This document shows positions 8,337 through 19,796 of a stretch of DNA of 50,506 nt, piece after piece. The notes under the pieces are model-generated. The model did no database searches, had not been told where the DNA came from, and saw only the letters and a list, made by a program, of their open reading frames with translations. Every line of letters starts with the position of its first letter. Position 1 is the stretch's first letter. A program made the position numbers and the translations under genes. This stretch comes from an uncultured Alphaproteobacteria bacterium (GTDB lineage Bacteria; Pseudomonadota; Alphaproteobacteria; Methylaequorales; Methylaequoraceae), in the NCBI GenBank assembly GCA_902579395.1, contig CACHGK010000008.1, positions 1 through 50,506 of the forward strand. The letters run 5' to 3'.

Positions 8337-9638
8337 ATGAAAATACTACTTGGTCTTTTTTTTCTTTTTCCTTTTGTTTGTTCCTCGGAGCTTAGAATTG
8401 ATATTACTCAAGGAAATATGGATCCAATTCCACTGGCAGTTCTAAAATTTAACACTGCTGACAATGAGTCAAAAGAAATTTCATCAAATATAAACTCTGT
8501 CATTTCAGGTAATCTTCAGAAATCAGGATTATTTTCAATTTTACCTCAGAAACTTTTTTTTGATTTATCAGTTCCTTTTGATAAGAAACCGATCTTCTCT
8601 GATTGGAAGATTACAACAGCCCAAGGTTTGGTTCATGGTAAGCTAAATATTAAAAATGAAAAATTAAATATAGAATTTAGATTGTGGGATGTGCTAACAC
8701 AAAAACAAATGGTTGCACAAAAGCTTACAACTGAAAAAAGTAATTGGAGAAGAATTGCTCATGTAATTTCGGATATAATATATCAAAGAATTACTGGTGA
8801 ATCAGGATACTTTGATTCAAGACTTGTTTATATTTCTGAATCTGGACCTAAAAGCAACAGAAAAAAAAGATTAGCAATAATTGATCAAGATGGAGCTAAT
8901 CATAAATTTTTAACTGATGGGTCTTATTTGGCATTAACACCAAGATTTTCTCCAGCTGCACAAGAGGTTGCTTATTTGTCATACAACAATACTATTCCAA
9001 GAATCTTTCTTTTAGATTTAGAAACAGGAAATCAAAAAATACTTGGAGACTTTCCTGGCATGACATTTAGTCCCAGATATTCTCCTGACGGAAAGAAACT
9101 TGTCATGAGTTTGGCTAGAAATGGTAATACAGATATTTATGAAATGAATCTTTCAAACCAAAAAATGAAAAGACTTACATTTTACGATGGAATTGACACC
9201 GCTCCCTCCTATTCTCCAGATGGAGATTTTATTACTTTTGAGTCAGATAGGAGTGGGAGTCAGAAAATATACATAATGAATTTAAAAACAAAAAAAATTA
9301 AGAGAATTAGTTTTGGAAAAGGAAAATATGCCACACCAGTTTGGTCTCCACGTGGAGACTTAATTGCATTCACAAAACTATTGGGTGGAGAATTTTATAT
9401 TGGAGTTATGTATACAGATGGTAAAGGAGAGAGAGTTGTTTATAAATCCTATTTAGTTGAGGGCCCAACATGGTCGCCTAATGGACGTGTTATAGCATTT
9501 TACAATCAAAATAAACTTTCTGGTGGAAGAATTACAGATCCTAAAATAAAAATGATCGATTTAACGGGCATAAATCTGAGAGAGCTAGTTACTCCATCTG
9601 ATGGTTCAGACCCAGCTTGGTCTGGCCTACTACCTTGA
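8337..9638 (+). CDS. tolB: Tol-Pal beta-propeller protein TolB
   Basis: Periplasmic protein that binds Pal and is pulled by TolA. An N-terminal signal peptide is visible (MKILLGLFFLFPFVCSSEL). The N-terminal alpha/beta domain runs to about residue 150 and is followed by a beta-propeller built from repeats with the pattern PRFSPxxxxVAY / PRYSPDGKKLVMS / PSYSPDGDFITF / PVWSPRGDLIAF / PTWSPNGRVIAF. At 433 aa it matches the usual length. A 50-bp gap separates it from tolA. Confidence 0.97.
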   Translation: MKILLGLFFLFPFVCSSELRIDITQGNMDPIPLAVLKFNTADNESKEISSNINSVISGNLQKSGLFSILPQKLFFDLSVPFDKKPIFSDWKITTAQGLVHGKLNIKNEKLNIEFRLWDVLTQKQMVAQKLTTEKSNWRRIAHVISDIIYQRITGESGYFDSRLVYISESGPKSNRKKRLAIIDQDGANHKFLTDGSYLALTPRFSPAAQEVAYLSYNNTIPRIFLLDLETGNQKILGDFPGMTFSPRYSPDGKKLVMSLARNGNTDIYEMNLSNQKMKRLTFYDGIDTAPSYSPDGDFITFESDRSGSQKIYIMNLKTKKIKRISFGKGKYATPVWSPRGDLIAFTKLLGGEFYIGVMYTDGKGERVVYKSYLVEGPTWSPNGRVIAFYNQNKLSGGRITDPKIKMIDLTGINLRELVTPSDGSDPAWSGLLP

Positions 9639-9665
9639 GGGGGAAAATAAAAAAACTAGTTATCA

Positions 9666-9694
9666 TTGACTTCTTGATTCTCTAACTGTAAAAC
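9666..9694 (+). promoter_or_regulatory. Candidate promoter of the small lipoprotein gene
   Basis: TTGACT at 9666-9671, a 17-bp spacer and TAAAAC at 9689-9694, about 29 bp before the lipoprotein ATG. The same arrangement, with the same spacer and a shared TGTAnAACTGTA string around the -10 box, recurs upstream of pal (9954-9982). The repeat strengthens both calls, but they rest on consensus matching alone. Confidence 0.4.
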
Positions 9695-9722
9695 TGTAGT
9701 GTAACTTTAAGGGTAATTATTT

Positions 9723-9896
9723 ATGAAAATCAAACTTTTCACAGCAATCATAGTAACACTTTTTATAAGTAGTTGTGCACAGGATCAATACGTTGGAAGC
9801 GATAGCCTAATTATTGACGATTCATTCAAAGAAATTCCAACTCATGACTCAGTCGATTGTTTTGGTTCATGCACAGTAAAGATTTACAACAGATAG
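9723..9896 (+). CDS. Small (57-aa) lipoprotein between tolB and pal
   Basis: ATG at 9723, TAG at 9894-9896, 57 codons. An AAGGG ribosome binding site lies about ten bases upstream. The N-terminus (MKIKLFTAIIVTLFISSCAQ) is a classic lipoprotein signal: two Lys, a hydrophobic core, then lipobox ISSC with the acylated Cys18. The mature part would be only 40 aa, acidic, with a Cys46-x3-Cys50 pair (DCFGSC) near the end. The residue after Cys18 is Ala, not Asp, so by the Lol rule of enterobacteria it would go to the outer membrane. It lies inside the Tol-Pal locus with its own candidate promoter. I do not recognise a family. A role with Pal is inference from position. Confidence 0.72.
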   Translation: MKIKLFTAIIVTLFISSCAQDQYVGSDSLIIDDSFKEIPTHDSVDCFGSCTVKIYNR

Positions 9897-9953
9897 TACA
9901 GATCAACTTTCAAAATTAAATTTTAAGGAAAATTCTTTATTAAACCTTAACCG

Positions 9954-9982
9954 TTGACTTATGACCACACAGATTGTACAAC
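9954..9982 (+). promoter_or_regulatory. Candidate promoter of pal
   Basis: TTGACT at 9954-9959, a 17-bp spacer and TACAAC at 9977-9982, about 43 bp before the pal ATG at 10025. It matches the candidate promoter ahead of the small lipoprotein in box sequence, spacing and the TGTAnAACTGTA string around the -10 box. A separate promoter for pal is common in bacteria because Pal is needed in high amounts. Consensus matching only. Confidence 0.4.
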
Positions 9983-10024
9983 TGTAAGTTATAATACTAA
10001 ATAAATTTTAAGGATATAAACGTT

Positions 10025-10510
10025 ATGAAAAACAAATACTTGTCTTTATTTTTCGCAGGCATCTTAATGATATCTGGTTGCGAAACTATCGGCGGATCAT
10101 CCTCTACTGGGAGTACACCTGGATATGAATATGGTGATTCAAAACAAGCTAACCTCCAAGCTTATCTTCAAAATGAAATAGGAGATAGAGTTTATTTTGA
10201 CACTGATAAACATAATATATCGTCAGCGTCAGCATTTGTTCTAGAAGCTCAAGCTAATTGGTTAAAATCTACTCAAGGTTTTCAGCTTCTTATCGAAGGT
10301 CATTGCGACGAAAGGGGAACACGCGAATATAACCTAGCCTTAGGAGAAAGACGTGGTAATTCTGTAAAAGAATTTTTAACATCTCTTGGAGTAGATCCTG
10401 GAAGACTAACAGTAATTAGTTATGGAAAAGAACGTCCAGCAGCAGAGGGTAGTACATCTGAATCTTGGGCGGAAAACAGGAGAGCTGTTCTAGTTGTTAG
10501 TGGCAACTAG
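10025..10510 (+). CDS. pal: Peptidoglycan-associated lipoprotein Pal
   Basis: Outer-membrane lipoprotein with a periplasmic OmpA-like domain that binds peptidoglycan and TolB. Signal peptide ends in lipobox ISGC with Cys20, followed by a Gly/Ser-rich linker. The OmpA domain starts near residue 50 (DRVYFDTDKHNIS) and carries the peptidoglycan-binding signature IEGHCDERGTREYNLALGERR, with the conserved Asp and Arg that hold diaminopimelate. 161 aa is standard. GC and codon use look somewhat richer than the neighbours, as expected for a highly expressed gene. A terminator hairpin follows 31 bp after the stop. Confidence 0.98.
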   Translation: MKNKYLSLFFAGILMISGCETIGGSSSTGSTPGYEYGDSKQANLQAYLQNEIGDRVYFDTDKHNISSASAFVLEAQANWLKSTQGFQLLIEGHCDERGTREYNLALGERRGNSVKEFLTSLGVDPGRLTVISYGKERPAAEGSTSESWAENRRAVLVVSGN

Positions 10511-10515
10511 AAAAA

Positions 10516-11469
10516 ATGTATCCTTATCAATTTGGAAATTGGGCTGATAAAATTATTCAGCCCTTTTTTTTTATTTTTAAAAAAAAAACTTTCTTTCTAA
10601 CATTAACAATATTCTTTATTCAAACTACAAGTTTATCGCAAGATCTTGATGTTGACGAATTACTTGAAAGATTGGATAGAATTGAAAAAAACATCTCTGA
10701 TATACAAAAGGGTAAAATTGAGAAATTAGAGAACTCACTCTCATCAGGATATATATCAAGAAACGAAACGAAATTGGGTGATTTTGAGACAAAAATTAGA
10801 ACAAACTTCGGATTGGTTGAAGAGATAGACAATAAAATTCAAAATCTCGATGACAAATTAAATCTCATTGACAAAGACTTTCAGTCTAAGCTTACTGATA
10901 TCCAAAAAAAACTTAAATTAATTGAAAACAAATTATCACAAAAAAGAAAGCCGCTTGTTCAAACGCTAAATGAAAATAAGATAAAAGAGCTAAATGAAAT
11001 GCAAAATGGTGACGAAAATTTAAATAACGATGTTAGTAGGATAAATGAAGATAGAACAAGTATTAATAATTTAAATGAAAACGATATAAAAAAAAAATAT
11101 GAAAATGCAATTAAAATGCTCTGGGCAAACAAGTATGTAAAAGCCGAAAAAGAACTAATTCAATTAAAGAAAATTAGTCCGAACGATTTAATGCCAAATA
11201 TTCAATACTGGTTGGGAGAGGTTTATTATGCACAAAAGAATTTTCAACAAGCAGTTATAGAATTTGGAGAGGGTTTTACAAACTATCCAGACTCGATAAA
11301 GGGGCCTGATAATCTCTTAAAATTAGGTCTATCCTTTTCAAATCTTAATAAAAAAAGTGAAGCATGTAGTGCGTTTTATGAGTTGGAAATAAAGTATAAA
11401 AACTCTCCAAAAAATGTTCTTGAAAGATCTCAAGAAGAAAGAAAGAAACTTAAATGTCCGAAAGAATAG
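10516..11469 (+). CDS. cpoB: Cell division coordinator CpoB (YbgF)
   Basis: Periplasmic partner of the Tol system that coordinates peptidoglycan synthesis and outer-membrane constriction. After a hydrophobic signal (about 25-38, ending TSLSQ) comes a coiled-coil segment (about 43-150) and a C-terminal TPR domain from about 190 (ENAIKMLWANKYVKAEKEL, then two more repeats). 317 aa is typical. The 5' end is odd: the first ATG (10516) has no good ribosome binding site and the terminator of pal (10541-10572) lies inside the first 19 codons. The real start may be a non-ATG codon nearer the signal peptide, such as the ATT at 10573. Gene identity is firm; the start is not. Confidence 0.9.
   Translation: MYPYQFGNWADKIIQPFFFIFKKKTFFLTLTIFFIQTTSLSQDLDVDELLERLDRIEKNISDIQKGKIEKLENSLSSGYISRNETKLGDFETKIRTNFGLVEEIDNKIQNLDDKLNLIDKDFQSKLTDIQKKLKLIENKLSQKRKPLVQTLNENKIKELNEMQNGDENLNNDVSRINEDRTSINNLNENDIKKKYENAIKMLWANKYVKAEKELIQLKKISPNDLMPNIQYWLGEVYYAQKNFQQAVIEFGEGFTNYPDSIKGPDNLLKLGLSFSNLNKKSEACSAFYELEIKYKNSPKNVLERSQEERKKLKCPKE
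10541..10572 (+). terminator. Intrinsic terminator after pal, inside the cpoB reading frame
   Basis: GGGCTGA and TCAGCCC form a 7-bp perfect GC-containing stem (10541-10547 with 10557-10563) around a 9-base AT loop, followed by nine T. It is 31 bp after the pal stop. It also overlaps the first codons of the apparent cpoB frame, so it could act as an attenuator for cpoB and the genes after it. Confidence 0.75.
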
Positions 11470-11472
11470 AGG

Positions 11473-12786
11473 ATGTCGACAAAAGCATTATCTTTATCTG
11501 AATTTTCAACTATCATATCAAAAAATTTTATATTTGAAAAAAAACCTCATGTAGCGATTTCATTTTCAGGAGGGTCAGATAGCACGGCTCTTTTGTTACT
11601 TATGAAAAAATGGATTAAAAAAAAAAAAGGAAAATTAACTGTAATTTACTTTAATCATCACTTGAGAGAAGATTCTCTGGAAGAAGCTAAATATTTAAAA
11701 GGAATAGTTAGGGGTTTTAAGTTAAATTTCAAAGTTTTAGATTGGATAGAAAGCAAACCAAAAAGAGCATTAATGCATAATGCTAGAGATCAAAGATATA
11801 AAAAAATTATTAATTTTTGCAAGAAGGAGCAAATAATTTCGCTTATGACAGCTCATCATTTAGACGACTGTATAGAAACATATCTTATGAGAAAACAAAG
11901 GAAATATTGCACTACTGGTTTGACATATATTCCTATGATAAATAGTCAAGAATGTGTGCAAATACTCAGACCTTTTATTAATGTAAAAAAGAAAAGGTTA
12001 ATTCAAACCTGCAAAAAAAATAATATAAGATGGATTAATGATCCAAGCAATAGTAATGAAAATTTTGAAAGAGTCAGAATAAGAAATTTTTTAAAAAAAC
12101 TTACAACTGATAAAATTAATACTATTGAACAAGAATTGAAAAATAATTCAAATAAAAATCTAACTTTTGAAAGAAAGCTTACTAAATTTTTTATGAAAAA
12201 TTTAATATTTCATGATTACGGAAAATTTTCCTTAGGCATAAAGAAATTTTTATGTGAATCAGAATCAATTCAGATAGAGGTTTTAAAAAAAATTTTGGTT
12301 ACCTGCTCAGGAACTATTTACCCCCCACGTTACAGGACACTGGAAATTCTATTGAATAGGTTTAAAAATCATGAAAAATTTAAATTTTCAATTCACTCCT
12401 GTATTGTCTCTGTAAATGATGAGCATATGGAGTGTTATAGAGAATATCAAAAAATTGTTAAATCAATTCCGGAAAAGATAATTTTAAAAAAAAATGAGAA
12501 GTTTTTGTGGGATTCAAGATTTATAATTGAATCAGGTTCTGAGGATGTATTATGCTTCACCATGAAAGATGAAATTTGGCTGAAACTTAAGAAAAAGTTT
12601 AATTTAGAAAGAATAAAGAAAAAAATGAAATTCGATATTATTAAAACATTGCCAGTGATAAGTATTAGAGGCAAATTCTTAATTCCTTTTTTATCTCCTG
12701 ATTCAGAACTAATAAAGCACTTAATTAAAGTAACATTTTATCCAAAAGTTCCTTTAACAAAAAAAAATTTTTTAAATATTAATTGA
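11473..12786 (+). CDS. tilS: tRNA(Ile)-lysidine synthase TilS
   Basis: TilS attaches lysine to C34 of tRNA-Ile with CAU anticodon using ATP, which lets it read AUA; AUA codons are frequent in this AT-rich window, so the enzyme is in demand. The PP-loop FSGGSDSTALLLL at about 31-43 binds ATP, and the HHLDDCIETYLMR segment near 131-143 is the second family motif. The 437-aa length includes the C-terminal tRNA-binding region. Position between cpoB and ftsH is conserved in alphaproteobacteria. The start follows cpoB by three bases. Confidence 0.95.
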   Translation: MSTKALSLSEFSTIISKNFIFEKKPHVAISFSGGSDSTALLLLMKKWIKKKKGKLTVIYFNHHLREDSLEEAKYLKGIVRGFKLNFKVLDWIESKPKRALMHNARDQRYKKIINFCKKEQIISLMTAHHLDDCIETYLMRKQRKYCTTGLTYIPMINSQECVQILRPFINVKKKRLIQTCKKNNIRWINDPSNSNENFERVRIRNFLKKLTTDKINTIEQELKNNSNKNLTFERKLTKFFMKNLIFHDYGKFSLGIKKFLCESESIQIEVLKKILVTCSGTIYPPRYRTLEILLNRFKNHEKFKFSIHSCIVSVNDEHMECYREYQKIVKSIPEKIILKKNEKFLWDSRFIIESGSEDVLCFTMKDEIWLKLKKKFNLERIKKKMKFDIIKTLPVISIRGKFLIPFLSPDSELIKHLIKVTFYPKVPLTKKNFLNIN

Positions 12787-12816
12787 GTTTATAATATATA
12801 TAATTATATGTAATTT

Positions 12817-14748
12817 ATGAATAATACTATTCTTAAAAATCTTGCAATATGGCTATTAATAGGCTTTCTAGTTTTTCTTATAGTTGACTTTTACAAAGCA
12901 AACGAATCATCCCAAAGATCAGTTCCCATTTCTTACTCAAATTTCTTAACGGAGTTGAATAACGGAAATGTATCAAGAGTTGAAATACGGGGCAACAATA
13001 TCAAAGGTGAATATTCCAACGGTTCAACTTTCACCACTTATGCGCCTAATGACTTAAATCTTATTGAAAAACTTGAAAAAAACAATGTTGAAATAAATGC
13101 TCTTCCGCTTGACAAAGGTTCACCTGGTTTACTCGATATACTGATTTCTTGGTTTCCAATGCTTTTATTAATTGGAGTCTGGATTTTCTTCATGAGACAA
13201 ATGCAATCTGGCAGTGGAAGAGCGATGGGTTTTGGTAAATCACGTGCTAAACTTCTAAATGAAAATAAAGATAAAGTTACCTTTAGAGATGTTGCTGGTA
13301 TTGATGAGGCAAAAGCAGAACTTGAAGAAATAGTAGAATTCCTAAAAGATCCTACTAAATTTCAAAGACTTGGTGGGAAAATTCCAAAAGGTGCACTTTT
13401 GGTTGGTCCTCCCGGAACTGGTAAAACTTTGCTGGCAAGAGCTATCGCTGGTGAAGCTAACGTTCCTTTCTTTTCCATATCGGGTTCCGATTTTGTTGAA
13501 ATGTTCGTTGGTGTTGGTGCTAGCAGAGTTAGAGATATGTTTGAGCAAGGTAGAAAAAGTGCGCCATGTATTATATTTATCGACGAGATTGACGCAGTTG
13601 GCAGACACAGGGGTGCCGGGTTAGGTGGTGGAAATGATGAGCGTGAGCAAACACTCAATCAACTTTTAGTAGAGATGGATGGATTTGACTCAACACAAGG
13701 TGTTATTCTTATCGCAGCTACCAACCGACCAGACGTTCTTGACCCAGCTCTTTTAAGACCTGGAAGATTTGATAGACAAGTTGTTGTTCCAAATCCGGAT
13801 ATTCAGGGTAGAAACAAAATTTTAGAAGTACATACAAGAAAGTTGGCTCTGGCACCAGATGTTGATATCAAAGTTATAGCAAGAGGTACACCCGGGTTTT
13901 CTGGAGCAGATCTCGCTAACCTTTCTAATGAAGCAGCGTTACTAGCTGCGAGAAGAAATAAAAGGCTAGTCACAATGCAAGATTTTGAAGATGCAAAAGA
14001 TAAAGTGATGATGGGTGCAGAAAGAAGGTCAATGGTAATGACTCTTAAAGAAAAAGAGCTTACAGCATACCATGAAGCAGGTCACGCGTTAGTTGGAGTT
14101 TTTACGCCGGGTAACGATCCTTTACACAAAGTTACCATAATACCAAGGGGGAGAGCACTTGGTGTCACAATGAATCTTCCTGAGCGTGATAAATATTCTG
14201 AAACTAAAACAGAAATGAACGCCAAGTTAGCTATGATTTTCGGGGGAAGAGTCGCTGAAGAGTTAATTTTCGGTAAAGAAAATATAACATCCGGTGCCTC
14301 TAATGATATTTTACAAGCTACACAAAGAGCTAGAGCCATGGTGGTAGAGTGGGGAATGAGCGAAAAGTTAGGTCCGTTAAGATATTCAGAGAATGAAGAA
14401 GACGTCTTTCTGGGTAGGTCAGTTACACAAAGAAAAAGTATGTCAGATGAAACAGCCAAGTTAATTGATCAAGAGATTAGAAAGCTCATAGATACTGCTG
14501 AATCACATGCAAGAAAAATATTAAAAAAACATATAAAACATCTACATAATCTTGCAAAAGCATTATTAGAGTTTGAAACCTTATCTGGTGACGATGTTAA
14601 AGAATTAATAAGTAAGGGTAAATTAAAAAGTAATAAGGATTCCGATAAATCATCACCTAATAGAAAAACATCTATTTCATTAGGTTCTAAAGGTTCATCC
14701 AAAAAAAAAAGGAGCTTAGGTTTAGATCCAAACCCTGCAGCAACTTGA
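12817..14748 (+). CDS. ftsH: ATP-dependent zinc metalloprotease FtsH
   Basis: Membrane-anchored AAA+ protease that removes misassembled membrane proteins and regulators such as RpoH (also encoded here at 25.1 kb). Two membrane segments (about 8-25 and 105-125) flank a periplasmic domain. Walker A GPPGTGKT is at 197-204, Walker [10 protein letters not shown] at 252-260, the second region of homology includes [19 protein letters not shown], and the zinc site HEAGH is at 419-423. 643 aa is standard. TATAAT-like boxes lie at 12790-12804, close to the ATG, and there is no clear Shine-Dalgarno sequence. Confidence 0.99.
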   Translation: MNNTILKNLAIWLLIGFLVFLIVDFYKANESSQRSVPISYSNFLTELNNGNVSRVEIRGNNIKGEYSNGSTFTTYAPNDLNLIEKLEKNNVEINALPLDKGSPGLLDILISWFPMLLLIGVWIFFMRQMQSGSGRAMGFGKSRAKLLNENKDKVTFRDVAGIDEAKAELEEIVEFLKDPTKFQRLGGKIPKGALLVGPPGTGKTLLARAIAGEANVPFFSISGSDFVEMFVGVGASRVRDMFEQGRKSAPCIIFIDEIDAVGRHRGAGLGGGNDEREQTLNQLLVEMDGFDSTQGVILIAATNRPDVLDPALLRPGRFDRQVVVPNPDIQGRNKILEVHTRKLALAPDVDIKVIARGTPGFSGADLANLSNEAALLAARRNKRLVTMQDFEDAKDKVMMGAERRSMVMTLKEKELTAYHEAGHALVGVFTPGNDPLHKVTIIPRGRALGVTMNLPERDKYSETKTEMNAKLAMIFGGRVAEELIFGKENITSGASNDILQATQRARAMVVEWGMSEKLGPLRYSENEEDVFLGRSVTQRKSMSDETAKLIDQEIRKLIDTAESHARKILKKHIKHLHNLAKALLEFETLSGDDVKELISKGKLKSNKDSDKSSPNRKTSISLGSKGSSKKKRSLGLDPNPAAT

Positions 14749-14761
14749 TAATAAGCAAAGC

Positions 14762-15826
14762 TTGAATAATTCAAATAAAAAATACTATCTAAGACCTTTT
14801 GGTTTTTTAGAAAACAAATATGGTGAAAAACTTGAAAAAAAAAATGAAGCCATCTCAATTCAAGGTACTTATTTCTCTAGGATAGAAATAATTTCAAGAG
14901 ATCATTTAGTATCAAAGAAAACTTATGATATCCCAAGTCTTTATAGAATTTTAGATAAGAAGAAAATCTTATGTGATATTTTTAATAAACTAAAATATAA
15001 AAATAATAAAGTAGAAAAAGAAATTTTCAAAAACAATAAATTTTCAATTTTTGGTATTCTTAATATTACGCCTGATAGTTTTTCAGATGGTGGTAAAAAT
15101 CTAAATTTAGATAAAGCAATCCTCAATAGTGAAATTATGAAAAAGAACGGTGCATCGTTTATTGATATTGGTGGTGAATCAACAAGACCTGGTGCAAAAA
15201 AAGTTGAAGTTGGTGAAGAAATTTCAAGAATAATGCCCATTATCCAGAAATTAAGTTTTAGAAAGTTTAATATATCATTAGACACTAGAAACTCGTCAAC
15301 AATGAAATTTGGAATTCTATCTGGGGTAAAAGTAATCAATGATGTAAGTGGTTTAGGTCATGATAAAAAAAGTATTGAAATTGTAAAAAAATCTAATGTT
15401 CCTACAATTATTATGCATATGCCGGGAAATCCAAAAACAATGATGAAAAAAAATAATTATTCAAATGTGCTTTTGGATGTGTATGATTTCTTAAATAAAA
15501 GAACACAAAAAATTATAAAAGCTGGAATTCAAAGAGAAAACATAATAATTGATCCAGGAATTGGTTTTGGAAAAGACCTAAGACAAAATATGCAAATACT
15601 CAAGAATATTTCAATTTTTCATTCCCTTGGATTTCCGATAATGCTGGGTGTTTCTAGAAAAAGATTTATAGATTCGATTGCTAAAGAAACAGATCCGGAA
15701 AATAGATTAGGTGGAACGGTTTCATCGACTTTATTAGCTATGATGCAAGGAATAAGAATACATAGGGTTCATGATGTCAAGCATTTAAATCAAGCTATAA
15801 AAGTTTTCGAGAAATTAACAAATTGA
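14762..15826 (+). CDS. folP: Dihydropteroate synthase
   Basis: Condenses p-aminobenzoate with the pterin pyrophosphate in folate synthesis; target of sulfonamides. The TIM barrel begins near residue 95 with GILNITPDSFSDGG, followed by DIGGESTRPGA, NDVSGL, MHMPGNPKTM, IDPGIGFGK and GVSRKRFI, all active-site loops. At 354 aa it is longer than the enterobacterial enzyme because of an 85-residue N-terminal region starting KKYYLRPFGFL; similar YLRP leaders occur in other alphaproteobacterial FolP proteins, so this is family-typical. It starts at TTG (14762). It precedes glmM with a TGATG overlap. Confidence 0.95.
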   Translation: MNNSNKKYYLRPFGFLENKYGEKLEKKNEAISIQGTYFSRIEIISRDHLVSKKTYDIPSLYRILDKKKILCDIFNKLKYKNNKVEKEIFKNNKFSIFGILNITPDSFSDGGKNLNLDKAILNSEIMKKNGASFIDIGGESTRPGAKKVEVGEEISRIMPIIQKLSFRKFNISLDTRNSSTMKFGILSGVKVINDVSGLGHDKKSIEIVKKSNVPTIIMHMPGNPKTMMKKNNYSNVLLDVYDFLNKRTQKIIKAGIQRENIIIDPGIGFGKDLRQNMQILKNISIFHSLGFPIMLGVSRKRFIDSIAKETDPENRLGGTVSSTLLAMMQGIRIHRVHDVKHLNQAIKVFEKLTN

Positions 15827-17143
15827 TGAAAAAAAAATATTTTGGTACAGATGGTATAAGGGGCAAATATGGTGAATTCCCAATTATTAATTCTTTTTTC
15901 TTAGATTTAGCAATTTCTATTAAAAATACTCAAACTAATATAAAAAATGTAATTATTGGAAAGGATACAAGAGAGTCATGTAATGAAATTGAATCAGCTT
16001 TGATTACGGGATTTAATGAACAGAGTGTAAAGTGTGATTCAAGTGGAATAGTGTCAACACCTATTTTATGCTTTATGACAAAAAATTATAATTATGATTT
16101 AGGTATAATGATTTCAGCTTCTCATAACACTTTTTCTGATAATGGAATAAAAATTTTTAAAAAAAATGGAGAGAAACTAACTGATGAAGAAGAAATTAAC
16201 ATTGAAAAAAATTTAAATTTTAGAGATATTAATTTTTCTATAAAAAATCATAAAGATCATTCTCAGGTGAGTATTGAAAATTACGAAAAATTTTTAATTG
16301 AAAAATTTTCAGAATTATCAAGTTATAGGAACAGAATAGTTATTGATTGTGCAAATGGATCATTGAGCCAAATTGCACCGAAAATTTTCGGAAAGCTTGG
16401 ACTTAATTTTATAAAATATGCATGTGAACCCAATGGAAAAAATATTAACAAAAACTGCGGTGCAACCTTTTCCGATAGGCTATCCAAGCTAACTCTTTCA
16501 ACTGATTCTGCTGTTGGAATCTCATTTGATGGCGATGCTGATAGAGTTTTATTCTCTGATGAAAATGGCGATATTATAGATGGTGATTATATTTTAGCAA
16601 TTCTTTCAAAAAATTTGAAATTAAATAATTTGCTGGAAAATAATTTAGTTGTCACTACAAAAATGGCAAACCTAGGTTTAAGGCATTATTTAGATGAAAA
16701 TAATATAAATTATTTATTATCTAATGTTGGGGATAGATACGTAATTGAAATGATGAAACAATACGGTGCGTGTATCGGAGGAGAACAATCAGGACATATC
16801 ATTTTTTCTGAAAATTCATTTTGTGGTGACGGATTGTTTACAGCATTACAAATTCTTGAAATATTAAATAAATATAAATGTAAACTTTCTGAGTTGTGCA
16901 ATGATTTATTCATCAAGGTGCCGCAAAGATTAATTAATTTAAAAGCAATTAAGAATCCTAATCAAATATTAGAAAATTTTAAAATTAAGGACTATCTGTC
17001 AAATAAAGAAGAAAAAAAAGATTGTGATATTCTCTTAAGAAAGTCGGGAACTGAAAATTTATTAAGGTTAATGGTTCAATCGAATAATAAAGAAAATACA
17101 GATAAGATTGTTAGAGATTTAATAAATATAATAGAGGAAATCA

Positions 17144-17154
<11 letters not shown>
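15826..17154 (+). CDS. glmM: Phosphoglucosamine mutase
   Basis: Converts glucosamine 6-phosphate to glucosamine 1-phosphate for UDP-GlcNAc and cell-wall synthesis. I start it at the ATG at 15826, which overlaps the folP TGA; a TTG one codon earlier is possible. The N-terminal FGTDGIRG (6-13), the phosphorylated Ser99 in ISASHN, the metal loop DGDADR, the sugar loop GGEQSGH and the phosphate-binding RKSGTENLLRLM are all present. The last motif is usually RPSGTEP, so two Pro are replaced here. 442 aa, normal length. Its end overlaps thiD by 11 nt. Confidence 0.95.
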
Positions 17155-19720
<2,566 letters not shown>

Positions 19721-19764
19721 TTATTTTTATCAATATTTCATACTAATATAATGTTATTAAATAT

Positions 19765-19794
19765 AAAATAGACAATTAAAATTATTTCTGTCAA
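19765..19794 (-). promoter_or_regulatory. Candidate thiC promoter
   Basis: On the minus strand TTGACA (19794-19789) and TATTTT (19770-19765) are separated by 18 bp, with the likely transcript start about 45 nt before the thiC ATG. The -35 box is a perfect consensus. The leader has neither the CUGAGA nor the ACCUGA box of a TPP riboswitch. The element overlaps the region just upstream of the divergent transporter gene. Confidence 0.5.
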
Positions 19795-19796
19795 TC

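Noticed and set aside
13342-13658. Long open frames on the minus strand and in another plus frame inside ftsH
   Set aside because: They lie within the highly conserved AAA domain of ftsH, have no ribosome binding site and no recognisable protein features; they are shadows of ftsH codons.
14082-14858. Two minus-strand frames of 125 and 129 aa over the end of ftsH and start of folP
   Set aside because: They are antisense to well supported genes and the translated sequences show no family signal.
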